NCBI GenBank assembly: GCA_028289345.1
Contig: JANQQL010000033.1
Location: 1 to 64,000, forward strand
Direction of reading: 5' to 3'
Source: Planctomycetota bacterium
GTDB lineage: Bacteria; Planctomycetota; B15-G4; SIAN01
DNA: 64,000 nt
How positions within the stretch are numbered: position 1 is the first letter of the stretch; each line of letters starts with the position of its first letter. Made by a program: the position numbers and the translations under genes. Below the pieces are notes generated by a model. The model was not told the DNA's origin and ran no database searches. It worked only from the letters and a program-made list of their open reading frames with translations. Of the stretch, positions 17,228 through 26,059 are shown piece by piece.

Positions 17228-17883
17228 AAGAGCCAGACGAAATCACTCGGGACAGAGAACTCCTGGAGTCGCTCCTGCGAGAGTCGGGGGAGTCCGGGGC
17301 TGATCTGTCAGACGTTGCCGCGGATCAGGAAACGATCGGGAGAGAGCTCGGTCGACTCGCCCAGTGGGAGGAAGCCTCCGTCCACCAGGCCGACTCGGAA
17401 ACTTCCCCGCCGGGAGAAGCCCTGGTGGAGCACACGCTTCGGCGCCTGGCCGGCGTTCCGTCCCCTCCAAGCCGTCCTTCTTTGCCTCGCTGGCACTGGT
17501 GGATCCCTGCGGCGGCCCTGCTGCTCATGGTGTGGGGCGCTGGAACGTTGATTCGAACCGAGCCTGAGCGGAGTGGGGGGCAACCGGTGCTCCTGGGAGA
17601 GGACTCTGGTCTGCGGTTGACGGCTCCTGTTGGCCGGGACTCGACTTTCTCGATGCTGCGTTGGGAAGGACAATGCCCGGACTCTGGGTGGTTCGAGGTT
17701 CGAGTCTTCGATGCCTCTCAAAACCGCCTGAGTCGCCCCTTGGCAACCAGTCCCCAGCTTCAGGAGAACGCATGGAATCCCGGCGTTTTGGTCGATTCGT
17801 GGCCCGCTCAGATTCGCTGGCAGGTGCGCGTCGTCACGCCCTCGGGGGTCGAACAGCAAGTCGAGGGCGTTGCCTCGCGCTGA
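17224..17883 (+). CDS. Module A: single-pass anti-sigma factor without zinc finger
   Basis: 219 residues from GTG 17224. Residues 1-90 are cytoplasmic and acidic with no HxxxCxxC motif. One membrane helix spans ~92-110 (WWIPAAALLLMVWGAGTLI). Residues 115-219 form a beta-rich, fibronectin III/Ig-like outer domain (SMLRWEGQCPDSGWFEVRVF, later QIRWQVRVVTPSG). Size, helix position and outer-domain pattern match the module B anti-sigma. The anti-sigma role is inferred from the operon order and topology. The last 112 bases also encode the start of the CHAT protein in another frame. Confidence 0.75.
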   Translation: MKEPDEITRDRELLESLLRESGESGADLSDVAADQETIGRELGRLAQWEEASVHQADSETSPPGEALVEHTLRRLAGVPSPPSRPSLPRWHWWIPAAALLLMVWGAGTLIRTEPERSGGQPVLLGEDSGLRLTAPVGRDSTFSMLRWEGQCPDSGWFEVRVFDASQNRLSRPLATSPQLQENAWNPGVLVDSWPAQIRWQVRVVTPSGVEQQVEGVASR

Positions 17884-20342
17884 TCTGTGTCCTGTGCGTC
17901 GGTTGGATCGGTGAAGAGCAGGATGAACGCCTGGCCGAGTGGTCGTTGCGCCATGCCGAGGCCAAAGAGCAATTCGCTCGCGGAGACGGGCAGGGGCGGG
18001 AAGCCCTGGAAGATCTGGTCTTCGAGATGCAAGACCAGCTGGACTCCGGCAGCGACGAACTGCGCCCCGAGCAAGCCTTCCTGCTGTTTCTGGCCATGCA
18101 CGATTTGGCTGCCTGGTCGACGGAGGAGGAAGTGGACGCGCGTTTGGAGATGCTCGACCAGGCGTGGGAGTACGGGATTCTGACCAACAACCACGCTCCG
18201 CCGTTGCGCTGTCGCTACTTCCAGGCGCAGCTGCTGGTGGCGGAGGGCCGGCTGGGGGAAGCGCGGGACCGGCTGCAACTGGCGATTGTCGAGTCACCGG
18301 AAGCCCGGGTGGAACTTCCTTACGCGCGCGCCTTGTTGGCGGCCATCCACCGCCGACTGGGAGAGTTTCGTGAGTCGCTCCAGCTGGCCGACCAGCTCGA
18401 GAGGGAAATCTCGGATTCCGGACAGCTTGCCATTCTTGGGGTGTTGGGAACGCGCATTCAGACGTGGTTGGACTTGGGACTCGCCGAGCAAGCGCGACGG
18501 ACTCTCGTCCTGGAAGCGAGGGCTCTCGAGTCGCTGCCTGCCGATCACTCGCTGCGAGCCGCCCATGCGGTTCGCCAAGCTAACCTTCGATTGCTTCGGG
18601 CGGACTACCCAGGCGCGATCCACATCGCATCCGCGGCGCTTGCCAAAGATGCGACTCGGAACCATGTCGAAGCCCATGCCGAGCTGCAACTCATTCGTTC
18701 GACCGCCTTTGCCTACCAGGCCTTGGTGAACAGAACCAGTCGCCCACCAGCTTCTGAGGAATCGTCGGCCGACGGCTTGCCTCCTCGGGTGGCCATCGCC
18801 TTGGACCTGACTCGAGCAGAGCTCGCGATTTCGGCCGGAGATCGGCAGCGTTCTCGAACCTTGTTGGATCGCGCCGCCCAAGACATCCAGGAGAGAATCC
18901 GTCATCGGGAGCCGCGCTTGCGGGAACGGCTGCAGCTCGCCATCCAAGACGCACGCTGGATCCGTCGCTGGGATTCCGAGCCAAGGCGACTCGGCGAACA
19001 CTTAGCAGTCCTTCGGCGCTGTCAGCGAGACCTGATTCATTCTTGGCAAGGGATTCCTGACATTGTCGGAGGGGTGGCGTTCTTGCGTCACTCGTTGCGA
19101 AGAGCGGTTCTTGGTGAAATCCTCCATCTCGAAATGGCCAAGGCGGGAGGCTCCCAGGGCGTTCGCGCGGCACTTCCTGACTTGTTGGCGGCGATGGAAC
19201 AAAGCTCCCTGCATCGCGCCCTGCAGCCGGCACCCGTCACCATCGAAGACGTGAACACGAGTTTGCTTGCACCAGGCCGGGGGGTGCTCCTGACTTTGCT
19301 GGGACCTCACGATTCCCATGTGGTGCTGTTGGAGCCGGACCGAATCCGCCATGCCCTGTTGCCGGGGGAAGACGAGGTGACCGACCTGGTGAAGGAGTAC
19401 CTGGCAATCCTGACTCGGCCCCCGTTTTCCTTGTCGACCGACATGGCTCGTCGACAGCGACTCGAGGATGAGCGGTTGTTTGCGGCGCATCTTGGCAACC
19501 TGCTGCTACCCGGGGAGCTGGGAGAACGAGTGGATCAACTTGATTCGCTGACGTTCGTTTCGTTCGGATGGCTCGAGCGACTGCCGATGGAATGCCTCAT
19601 TCGCGGTGACGGCGAGCGGCTGGGATTGACCAAGAGCGTGAGCTACCTTCCCTCGCTCACCGTGGGGGTTGCTCTTGCGCGGCGAATGCGGGAATCTCGC
19701 GACCTCGACTATGTCTTGAACGCAGGTTCCCAATGGAGCGATTCGGTTCGGGAGCGCTGGCCGGAGTTAGAAGCACTGCCGTTCTCGTCCCCGCTTCCGG
19801 TGCCGTCCGGGATGAAGGCGGATCGTTCGCGACTCCTGGCTGGTTCCCAGGCGACGGCGGATCAATTGCGGCGTCCGCTCAGCACCCGCATTCTGCACGT
19901 GCTCGCTCACGGGGTGGAGCTGGTGGAAGAGATCGCTCCGATGGCGATCGCCCTCGCCCCGTCGGATTCGGATGCCGAAGGCTTGTTTCGAGTGAGCGAT
20001 GTCCCCGAGCAAAGCCCGACCGATTTGGTTCTGCTTGCCTGTTGCGGCTCCGGCCGCGAACCGGCGCGCATGGGAGATCCGGGAGCTGCGGGGATGGCGG
20101 GAGCTTGGCTGAGGAGTGGTGCGCGAGTGATCGTGCAGAGTCGTGGCAATCTCGAGTTCTATGGGACTCGAGCACTCTGCCATGCTTTCCTCGAGTCGGT
20201 GGCCGAGGGGGCGACTCCCGCGGAAGCCATGCGCGTTGCCCGAAAGCGGTTGCGGGAAGAGTCGCGATTCGACGACCCCTACTACTACGGCCTCCTGCAA
20301 GTTGTTGGTGACGGCCACCGCGAGCTGTTCCCGTCACGATGA
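17772..20342 (+). CDS. Module A: exported TPR-CHAT caspase-like protease
   Basis: 856 residues from ATG 17772, with AGGAG 5 bases upstream. A long basic N-terminus leads into a hydrophobic segment (CLALICVLCVGWIG), which predicts export or anchoring. Residues ~60-500 are helical TPR-like repeats (for example LRCRYFQAQLLVAEGRLGEA). Residues ~520-856 are a CHAT domain: His713 in ILHVLAHGVE and Cys757/Cys758 in LVLLACCGSG, the expected dyad, then GAGMAGAWLRSGAR-like and ESRFDDPYYYG motifs. CHAT domains are caspase-related cysteine proteases. Its start lies within the anti-sigma gene, so synthesis is coupled. A natural hypothesis is that it cleaves the anti-sigma outer domain. Confidence 0.88.
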   Translation: MESRRFGRFVARSDSLAGARRHALGGRTASRGRCLALICVLCVGWIGEEQDERLAEWSLRHAEAKEQFARGDGQGREALEDLVFEMQDQLDSGSDELRPEQAFLLFLAMHDLAAWSTEEEVDARLEMLDQAWEYGILTNNHAPPLRCRYFQAQLLVAEGRLGEARDRLQLAIVESPEARVELPYARALLAAIHRRLGEFRESLQLADQLEREISDSGQLAILGVLGTRIQTWLDLGLAEQARRTLVLEARALESLPADHSLRAAHAVRQANLRLLRADYPGAIHIASAALAKDATRNHVEAHAELQLIRSTAFAYQALVNRTSRPPASEESSADGLPPRVAIALDLTRAELAISAGDRQRSRTLLDRAAQDIQERIRHREPRLRERLQLAIQDARWIRRWDSEPRRLGEHLAVLRRCQRDLIHSWQGIPDIVGGVAFLRHSLRRAVLGEILHLEMAKAGGSQGVRAALPDLLAAMEQSSLHRALQPAPVTIEDVNTSLLAPGRGVLLTLLGPHDSHVVLLEPDRIRHALLPGEDEVTDLVKEYLAILTRPPFSLSTDMARRQRLEDERLFAAHLGNLLLPGELGERVDQLDSLTFVSFGWLERLPMECLIRGDGERLGLTKSVSYLPSLTVGVALARRMRESRDLDYVLNAGSQWSDSVRERWPELEALPFSSPLPVPSGMKADRSRLLAGSQATADQLRRPLSTRILHVLAHGVELVEEIAPMAIALAPSDSDAEGLFRVSDVPEQSPTDLVLLACCGSGREPARMGDPGAAGMAGAWLRSGARVIVQSRGNLEFYGTRALCHAFLESVAEGATPAEAMRVARKRLREESRFDDPYYYGLLQVVGDGHRELFPSR

Positions 20343-20403
20343 GCTCGGGGGGGGCCTCGATGTCGACCGTCGTCGAAGGCTGACTCTGGTCCGGCAGGAG
20401 AGA

Positions 20404-22077
20404 TCAGTCATTGACGGTCGGCTCGCCCACGTGGAGAACCGTTCCCGCCATCGCCGGAAGCGCAGGAACATCCACGACCCCAGGCGTCGGCTGATCGATG
20501 CCGCCGTCCCACACTAAGTTGCCTTCGAACACGACGAACGGTACCGGAATGCCAGCGGATGCTTGTCGCAAATGATGGGCGTCGGTGTTCGCGGTCACGG
20601 AGTAGACAGCCGTGGGGCCGGCCGCGACGACCTCTTCTCCATTCCAGTCCACCCAGCGCAGTTGATAGTGCTGAAAGGCGGCGTCGGAGGGACTGAACTC
20701 CCCATCCACGGTGAAGTCGAGAAGCTCGGGTCCACCGCTCCCGGGAAATATCTGGTGCAGGAAGGCGCTCGGCTCTGGGTAGATCCCGTTGAGTTCGTTC
20801 CAAGCGATGAGCTGGATGTCGGTGAGGCCGGTCACTCGCGCGTCCGCGGCATCGATGGCGAGTTGGAACTGCGCAGAATCGCTGTCGGCGTGATAGGTGA
20901 ACCAGGCTTCGGAAAGGCTCGGCATCTGGTCCTTCGCCGAAATTCTCGGGTTCAGGATCTTGATCCATTGATGGGTTTGTGAGGCGCTGGAGTCGATGGC
21001 CTCACGCACGATCAACGCGTCCACATCCCCGTCCCCGTCGTAGTCCGACAATCCCGCGAAGCACTCATTGTCCAGGGTGGGGGGAAGATCTTCTCCAAGG
21101 TCGATGAGGTGGGAGCCGCTGGTCCATTGGAAAGAGGGGGGAGCGGGCTGTTGCAACAGTTGTTGCACTTGACCAAGGCCACGATGGGTGAGCAAGAGAT
21201 CTCCCCGGCCGTCGCCATCGATGTCTTCGGAAACCATGTCGCCGAAGGTGGTGCCTGGCAGAGGGAGCGGGGCTTCCAGGCCCGAGGCTCCGAGAAACAC
21301 CAGCTCGCGGGCGCCGGCGTTCTCGACGATGCAGGCCAGGGAGTCGCGAGCACTGCGAGGTCGTTCCACCGTGGTCATCAAGCCGCCGCTGCGACCAGAA
21401 GCAAACGGAAACAACAGCGCTCCGGAAGCGTCGCGGATCGCGACCCCGTGGGCGTCACCCACCGCGCATTCCCGATGGTTGTCGCCGCTGAAATTGCCGA
21501 CGACGATCCCGGTGACCGGATGAGCAAGAGCGGGCCACAGGATCGGGTCTGCCACGGGAGTTGCATTCACGTCGAGAATAAGAGCGACCTGGGTTCCCGT
21601 GGCATCGACGATCAGGAGGTCTTCGGTGCCGTCTTGGTCCATGTCTGCAGAGCGCAGGAACTTGGGCGAAGCCCAGGGGGGAGTTGCGAGCAAGGGAGTG
21701 GAGCTCCAAACGGTTCCATGAAAAGAGAAGCGGTCCACCCCGGTGCTGTGACCGATGGCCACGGAATCCGGCGAACCATCGTTGGAGCGGACGAAAATGG
21801 CCGCGCTGGCCGAGGGCACTTGACCATCTGGCAACTCGACCGGAAACCCGAAGGAATAGACCGCCACACCGTTGTAGACCCGCGCGGAACCGTTGCGAAC
21901 CGTGAGAAGATCCGGAAGGAAGTCGTTGTCCAGATTGCCCCACGACAGCGGGGAGAACTGGTCGGATTGGTTGAGGAAAAGAGGAACCTGATACGGATCT
22001 TCGGCTTCGTCGAACTGAACCGCGGTCGCGGGGCCTCCCAAAGCGATCAGCGTCACCGCGGTTCGAAGCGTGGGCAT
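20404..22077 (-). CDS. Module A: convergent secreted FG-GAP protein with C-terminal FnIII-like domain
   Basis: 557 residues from ATG 22077; signal peptide MPTLRTAVTLIALGGPATA. The frame is open upstream to 22758 but that part is not protein-like. FG-GAP elements include WGNLDNDFLPDLLTV, ADMDQDGTEDLLIVD and SDYDGDGDVDALIV. The C-terminal ~200 residues contain FQLAIDAADARVTGLTDIQL followed by LIAWNELNG and HYQLRWVDWNG, a pattern that resembles the C-terminus of the module B FG-GAP protein. The gene faces the CHAT gene with 61 bp between stops. A role as partner or target of the module is an inference from position. Confidence 0.85.
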   Translation of the reverse strand: MPTLRTAVTLIALGGPATAVQFDEAEDPYQVPLFLNQSDQFSPLSWGNLDNDFLPDLLTVRNGSARVYNGVAVYSFGFPVELPDGQVPSASAAIFVRSNDGSPDSVAIGHSTGVDRFSFHGTVWSSTPLLATPPWASPKFLRSADMDQDGTEDLLIVDATGTQVALILDVNATPVADPILWPALAHPVTGIVVGNFSGDNHRECAVGDAHGVAIRDASGALLFPFASGRSGGLMTTVERPRSARDSLACIVENAGARELVFLGASGLEAPLPLPGTTFGDMVSEDIDGDGRGDLLLTHRGLGQVQQLLQQPAPPSFQWTSGSHLIDLGEDLPPTLDNECFAGLSDYDGDGDVDALIVREAIDSSASQTHQWIKILNPRISAKDQMPSLSEAWFTYHADSDSAQFQLAIDAADARVTGLTDIQLIAWNELNGIYPEPSAFLHQIFPGSGGPELLDFTVDGEFSPSDAAFQHYQLRWVDWNGEEVVAAGPTAVYSVTANTDAHHLRQASAGIPVPFVVFEGNLVWDGGIDQPTPGVVDVPALPAMAGTVLHVGEPTVND

Positions 22078-22581
22078 GATGGTCGTCTCTCGGAAAGAAC
22101 CAGGGGTGGAAGGGCTCGGAGCGAGACTGCGGGGGATTTCTGACCCGGAGAATCTAGCACCGCTTCGCGTTTCTGTAACTACGTCCGCTGCATTCGTCGA
22201 AAGCTCCCCTCGGCGACCTTTTCTCCGAGAGAAGCATGGTCTCTTGTGTCTCCACTCGAGTCCGGTTGGTGTTCGGGCGATCGATTCCCAAACCTGAATC
22301 CGTTCGAATGAGAATCGATCGATGGTTCGCGCGCGAGCGGTCGCCGATAGTTCTGAAAAAACATGAACTTTGGAGGGCGATGCGGAATGCGCTCTCCGGG
22401 GCGAAGCTTGAGAAGTGGGAGAGATTCGTTCAATTCCTCGGGAGCCGGGAACAGGAAGGCGAGCTGTCGTCGATAGACTCGACGCCGCGAACTGGAGCGC
22501 TCGCAATCTGCGATCTCTCGGGGGTGGCTTGATGGCGGTGTTGTCTGCAATGTCGCCCGAGCGAAAAGGAGCAAGGGCCTG
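22078..22581. other. Divergent intergenic region, no gene seen
   Basis: About 500 bases separate the divergent FG-GAP and TlpA-like genes and should hold both promoters. Frames in this stretch (for example 22236-22532 plus) are Arg/Ser-rich and unlike neighbouring proteins. No hairpin or repeat of note was found. Confidence 0.5.
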
Positions 22582-23850
22582 ATGACTTTGATCTGGCGAT
22601 CGTGGAAGAGTTCGGTTCTTGGGCTGATCCTTCTGATTCCTGGAGGAAACCTTGCTTCGACCGGCATGGCCAAAGAACCGGGGCGCATTCAGGGGGGGAT
22701 CTGGCACGCCTGGCTGGATTCCCCTGGCGGCGAGCTGCCGTTCGAGCTGGAGATTCAAACCGGACCGTGGAAGGCGTGGATCCTCAACGGTGAAGAGCGC
22801 ATGGAGGTTCCCCGGGTCGAGTTCGCCGAAGGGAAGCTGGTGCTCGACATCGACTTCTACGATTCAAAGATCACGGCATCGGTTGCAGAGCATGGCTCGC
22901 GACTGGAGGGAACTTGGGTGAAGCAAAGTGTCGGGGATGCCCTGACGCAGATGGCATTCCACGCCGTCGCCGGATCGTCCTCCCGCTTCGTTCCCGAGGA
23001 GTCCGCCGCGGGAACGGATCGATCGACGGCTGACATTGCTGGGCGCTGGCAAGTCCAGTTCGAGTCCGACTCTGATCACTCCGTGGCTGAGTTCGAGCAA
23101 GACGCGGATGGCACCGTGCGAGGCACGTTCCTCACCACGGTCGGAGACTACCGATACCTCGCGGGCCAGGTGGATGGCGATCGACTGCGGCTGTCGTGTT
23201 TCGACGGGGCCCACGCGTTCTTGTTCGACGCGCGTCTCGGGGAGGACGGCGCTCTCGAGGGCAGTTTTTGGTCGCGGGACACGTGGCACGAAACTTGGAC
23301 GGCCGAGCGCAACGACGAAGTGGTCATGCCGGATGCGTTTCTGTTGACGAAAAGCCTGGACGGCCAGTCGTTCCACCACTTGAGCTTCCCGGACTTGGCG
23401 GGCCGTGTTCGGTCCTTGGGAGAGGAAGAGTTGGTCGGCCGGGCCCAGCTCATTCAAATCTTCGGCACTTGGTGTCCGAACTGTCACGACGCCACCAAGT
23501 TCCTGGTCGAGTTGCACGATCGATACGCCCACGAAGGACTGAAGATCGTCGGGCTCGCCTTCGAACTCACCGGCGACGCGGAACGAGATGCGCAGCAGGT
23601 TCGCACCTACATTCAGCGACAGGGAATCCAGTACCCCGTCCTCCTGGCAGGCACTTCGGACAAGAGCAAAGCGTCGGAAGCCGTGCCAGTCTTGGATCGC
23701 ATTCGGTCCTACCCGACGACCGTGTTTCTTGATGGCGAAGGCACCGTGCAAGCTGTGTTTACCGGTTTTTCCGGTCCCGCCACGGGCGCCGCCCATCAAA
23801 AGCTCCGGGCCGACTTCCAAGCCCAGATCGAAAGCCTGCTTAGCGAATAA
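22582..23850 (+). CDS. Exported TlpA-like thiol-disulfide oxidoreductase with extra N-terminal beta domain
   Basis: 422 residues. N-terminal signal (SSVLGLILLIPGGNLAS), then ~250 residues of beta-rich sequence in two similar halves (RIQGGIWHAWL and DIAGRWQVQFE), then a thioredoxin-fold domain with the redox motif FGTWCPNCHDATKFL and the cis-Pro region RIRSYPTTVFLDGEG. The layout matches TlpA/AlkHP-type redoxins that reduce disulfides outside the cytoplasm. Such N-terminal domains are common in Bacteroidota and planctomycete TlpA proteins. AAGGAG lies 11 bases before the ATG. It appears monocistronic. Confidence 0.9.
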   Translation: MTLIWRSWKSSVLGLILLIPGGNLASTGMAKEPGRIQGGIWHAWLDSPGGELPFELEIQTGPWKAWILNGEERMEVPRVEFAEGKLVLDIDFYDSKITASVAEHGSRLEGTWVKQSVGDALTQMAFHAVAGSSSRFVPEESAAGTDRSTADIAGRWQVQFESDSDHSVAEFEQDADGTVRGTFLTTVGDYRYLAGQVDGDRLRLSCFDGAHAFLFDARLGEDGALEGSFWSRDTWHETWTAERNDEVVMPDAFLLTKSLDGQSFHHLSFPDLAGRVRSLGEEELVGRAQLIQIFGTWCPNCHDATKFLVELHDRYAHEGLKIVGLAFELTGDAERDAQQVRTYIQRQGIQYPVLLAGTSDKSKASEAVPVLDRIRSYPTTVFLDGEGTVQAVFTGFSGPATGAAHQKLRADFQAQIESLLSE

Positions 23851-24102
23851 GGGGGGCCGACCGAACGGAGAGAGGACGGGTTGGACCTGCCAGTGTTCGG
23901 CAAGAACTTCGAGAACAAGGGGAAGGCTAGCAACGTGCAGACGCTGTCATTCCCGTGAGGTGTAAGGGGAGCTCCGCTCTCGGGGTGCGACTGACCTGGG
24001 GGGTGTTCCCCGCAACGCCAGAGGTACCAATCTTTCTGGAACGCTGTGAATCCGCTGTTTTCGAGTTTGCGGTAGGAACGGCGGACAAGTTTCGGGTGCA
24101 TC

Positions 24103-24135
24103 GAAGCGTTCATTGACTGACGCAAACAACGCTTC
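24103..24135. repeat. 8-bp inverted repeat
   Basis: GAAGCGTT and AACGCTTC pair perfectly around a 17-base loop. No T-run follows on either strand, so it is not a typical terminator. It may be an operator or a remnant of a mobile or RNA element. Confidence 0.4.
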
Positions 24136-24290
24136 TGAAGTGGACTCCCACTCCGGCATTGTCGATTGCTCAATGAGGAAGGGGCGAGTTTCATTGGCGG
24201 AATCAGGCCACATGCCTCGGCGGTTTGAGCGACAGCTCCGTCTTGGACCTCTCGCGAATCGCGAAGTCGCCGCCCTTTTTCTTTTTCGAG

Positions 24291-24350
24291 GGACTGCTGG
24301 GACTTGAACCAGGGACGCTCGGACTGAAAATCCTGCCCGCAGTAGACAAG
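24291..24350 (-). other. tRNA-like remnant (3' half)
   Basis: On the minus strand CAGGATTTTCAGTCCG resembles an anticodon arm (loop TTTTCAG), and CCTGGTTCAAGTCCCAG resembles a T-arm. The anticodon stem has two mismatches, the T stem is imperfect, and no D-arm or matching 5' acceptor strand is found upstream. It is best read as a degraded tRNA, not a working gene. Confidence 0.35.
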
Positions 24351-24582
24351 GGGCCTCGACGACGCGAGGGCTGCCCGTGGCTTTGCCACAGGATCGACCA
24401 CAGTTCTCGACGGCGCGCGCGCCACCCGCCCGATTCCGTTTTCCACTCGGAGATTCCCGGATGAACTCAGGCCCTGTGGTTCTATCGACGATCCTCCCTG
24501 GGGTCGTCCATTCGACTTCCGCGTTGCCAGCAGAGTTTCGCAAGCTGGAAGCCAAACCGACACCGGGCCAAGGAGCCCGCTC

Positions 24583-25986
24583 ATGAGTCGCCACAGGGAG
24601 CCCGGTCGGGCTCAATGGGTGTGTGCCACTTGGTGGGGGTTCGCGTTAGTCCTGTCTCTCTCCTCCGGCGCGTCCGCCAGTCCTCAAGAGGAGAAATCGA
24701 ACAAGCCCTTTCGTCTGCAAGACGCCATTGAAGGGCCCGAGTGGCTCCGAGTCAGTGGCTCCCTGCGATTGCGCTGGGAAGGAATCGACGGCCAGTTTCG
24801 CTCGACGCCCCGACTCTCCCACACCGATCACCTGGGTTTTCAGCGAACCATCCTGAAGACCGAGGCGGACTTCGAGACGGTGGCGGTGGCGGCCGAGGTC
24901 ATGGACAGCCGCCATTACGGGGGTAGCAACAATTCCACCCTCAACACGTCTAACGTGAACACCCTCGACTTCCTTCAGGCCTACGCAGAGGTGCGGCTGG
25001 GAGAGAGTGGCGAAGGGCAGCATCGTCTGCGCTTTGGCCGGCACACCATTGACCTGGGCAGCCGACGGCTGGTGGCGCGGAACCGCTACCGGAACACCAT
25101 CAACTCTTTCACTGGCGCAAGCTGGCTGTGGGATTCCGAAGACTCCTCGTTCCAGGCGTTCTGGACCCTGCCCGTTCGCCGGCGCCCTGGCGACCTGCCC
25201 TCGGTGGTGGACAACGAAGTCGAACTCGACAATGAAGATGTCGACTTGCAATTCTTCGGCGCGTTCTACGAGCGCGAGATGTGCCACGACCAGAAGCTCG
25301 AAGTGTATGTGTACGGCTTGTTCGAGGACGAACGCTCCCGAGAGCGAATGCTGCTGACCCCGGGATTCCGGATTCGTCGTCCCGCGAAGCGTGCTCGGTA
25401 CGACTACGAATACGAGGCCGCCTATCAGTTCGGCGACATCAAACCGAACGGCATGGGATCCCGACTCGACCACCGCGCCTGGTTCCAACATGCTTCGGTG
25501 GGTTACACCTTCGACTGTGATTGGACGCCGCGAGTGCGCGCCGCTGTGGACTACGCCAGCGGCGACCGCAACCCCAACGATGGCGACAACGGCCGATTCG
25601 ACACCCTCTTCGGGGCGCGACGCTTCGAGTACGGACCGACGGGAATCTACGGGGCGATTGCTCGGACCAACCTGCTTTCCCCCGACCTGCGGGTCATGTT
25701 CAAACCGTGCAGCGAAGTGCAGGTCATGGTGGCCTGGCGCGGATTTTGGCTCGCCAGCCGCAAAGACGCCTGGCCCGCCGCACGCGTGGCGGATCCTACC
25801 GGAGGCTCCGGGCGTCACGTCGGTCAGCAGGTCGAGAGCCGGGTTCGCTGGGACCTGATCAAGGACAGCGTTCGTTTGGAGTTCGGTGCGGCTTATCTGT
25901 TCGATGGACGATTCCAGCGCGACGCAACCGGGGGGCAAGACACGGACACGGCTTACGGGTATTGCCAGGTGGCTTGGCGGTTTTGA
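24583..25986 (+). CDS. Alginate-export-type outer-membrane beta-barrel protein
   Basis: 467 residues with an N-terminal signal sequence (FALVLSLSSGASAS). Beyond residue ~45 the protein alternates short beta strands rich in Tyr/Arg/Asp, with the family-like segments LRFGRHTIDLGSRRLVARN and RNTINSFTGASWLWD, and ends in an aromatic strand (TAYGYCQVAWRF) with terminal Phe, the outer-membrane sorting signal. This matches the AlgE/alginate_exp porin family. The substrate is unknown; no polysaccharide genes are nearby. AAGGAG lies ~8 bases before the ATG. Confidence 0.85.
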   Translation: MSRHREPGRAQWVCATWWGFALVLSLSSGASASPQEEKSNKPFRLQDAIEGPEWLRVSGSLRLRWEGIDGQFRSTPRLSHTDHLGFQRTILKTEADFETVAVAAEVMDSRHYGGSNNSTLNTSNVNTLDFLQAYAEVRLGESGEGQHRLRFGRHTIDLGSRRLVARNRYRNTINSFTGASWLWDSEDSSFQAFWTLPVRRRPGDLPSVVDNEVELDNEDVDLQFFGAFYEREMCHDQKLEVYVYGLFEDERSRERMLLTPGFRIRRPAKRARYDYEYEAAYQFGDIKPNGMGSRLDHRAWFQHASVGYTFDCDWTPRVRAAVDYASGDRNPNDGDNGRFDTLFGARRFEYGPTGIYGAIARTNLLSPDLRVMFKPCSEVQVMVAWRGFWLASRKDAWPAARVADPTGGSGRHVGQQVESRVRWDLIKDSVRLEFGAAYLFDGRFQRDATGGQDTDTAYGYCQVAWRF

Positions 25987-26059
25987 TTCCGGTGCTGGGA
26001 ACCGCCGGGAGTGCCGATGACTGGCGATTCCACCGGCGGTCCTCGGATTCCCCGAAACG

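Larger units (their letters stand above)
23851..24582. other. Gene-poor stretch with a tRNA-like fragment and an inverted repeat
   Basis: Over 700 bases between two plus-strand genes lack a credible gene. Long frames on both strands exist (for example 23796-24584 minus) but have Arg/Ser-rich, non-family-like sequence. The stretch holds an inverted repeat (24103-24135) and a tRNA 3'-half-like sequence (24291-24350, minus). Confidence 0.55.

Noticed and set aside
22078-22758. N-terminal extension of the FG-GAP protein to 22758
   Set aside because: The extra ~227 residues are Arg/Ser/Pro-rich and non-family-like, and a proper signal peptide begins at ATG 22077.
23796-24584. 262-codon minus-strand frame across the gene-poor stretch
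   Set aside because: It spans the tRNA-like remnant and the end of the TlpA-like gene in antisense; sequence is low in hydrophobic core patterns.
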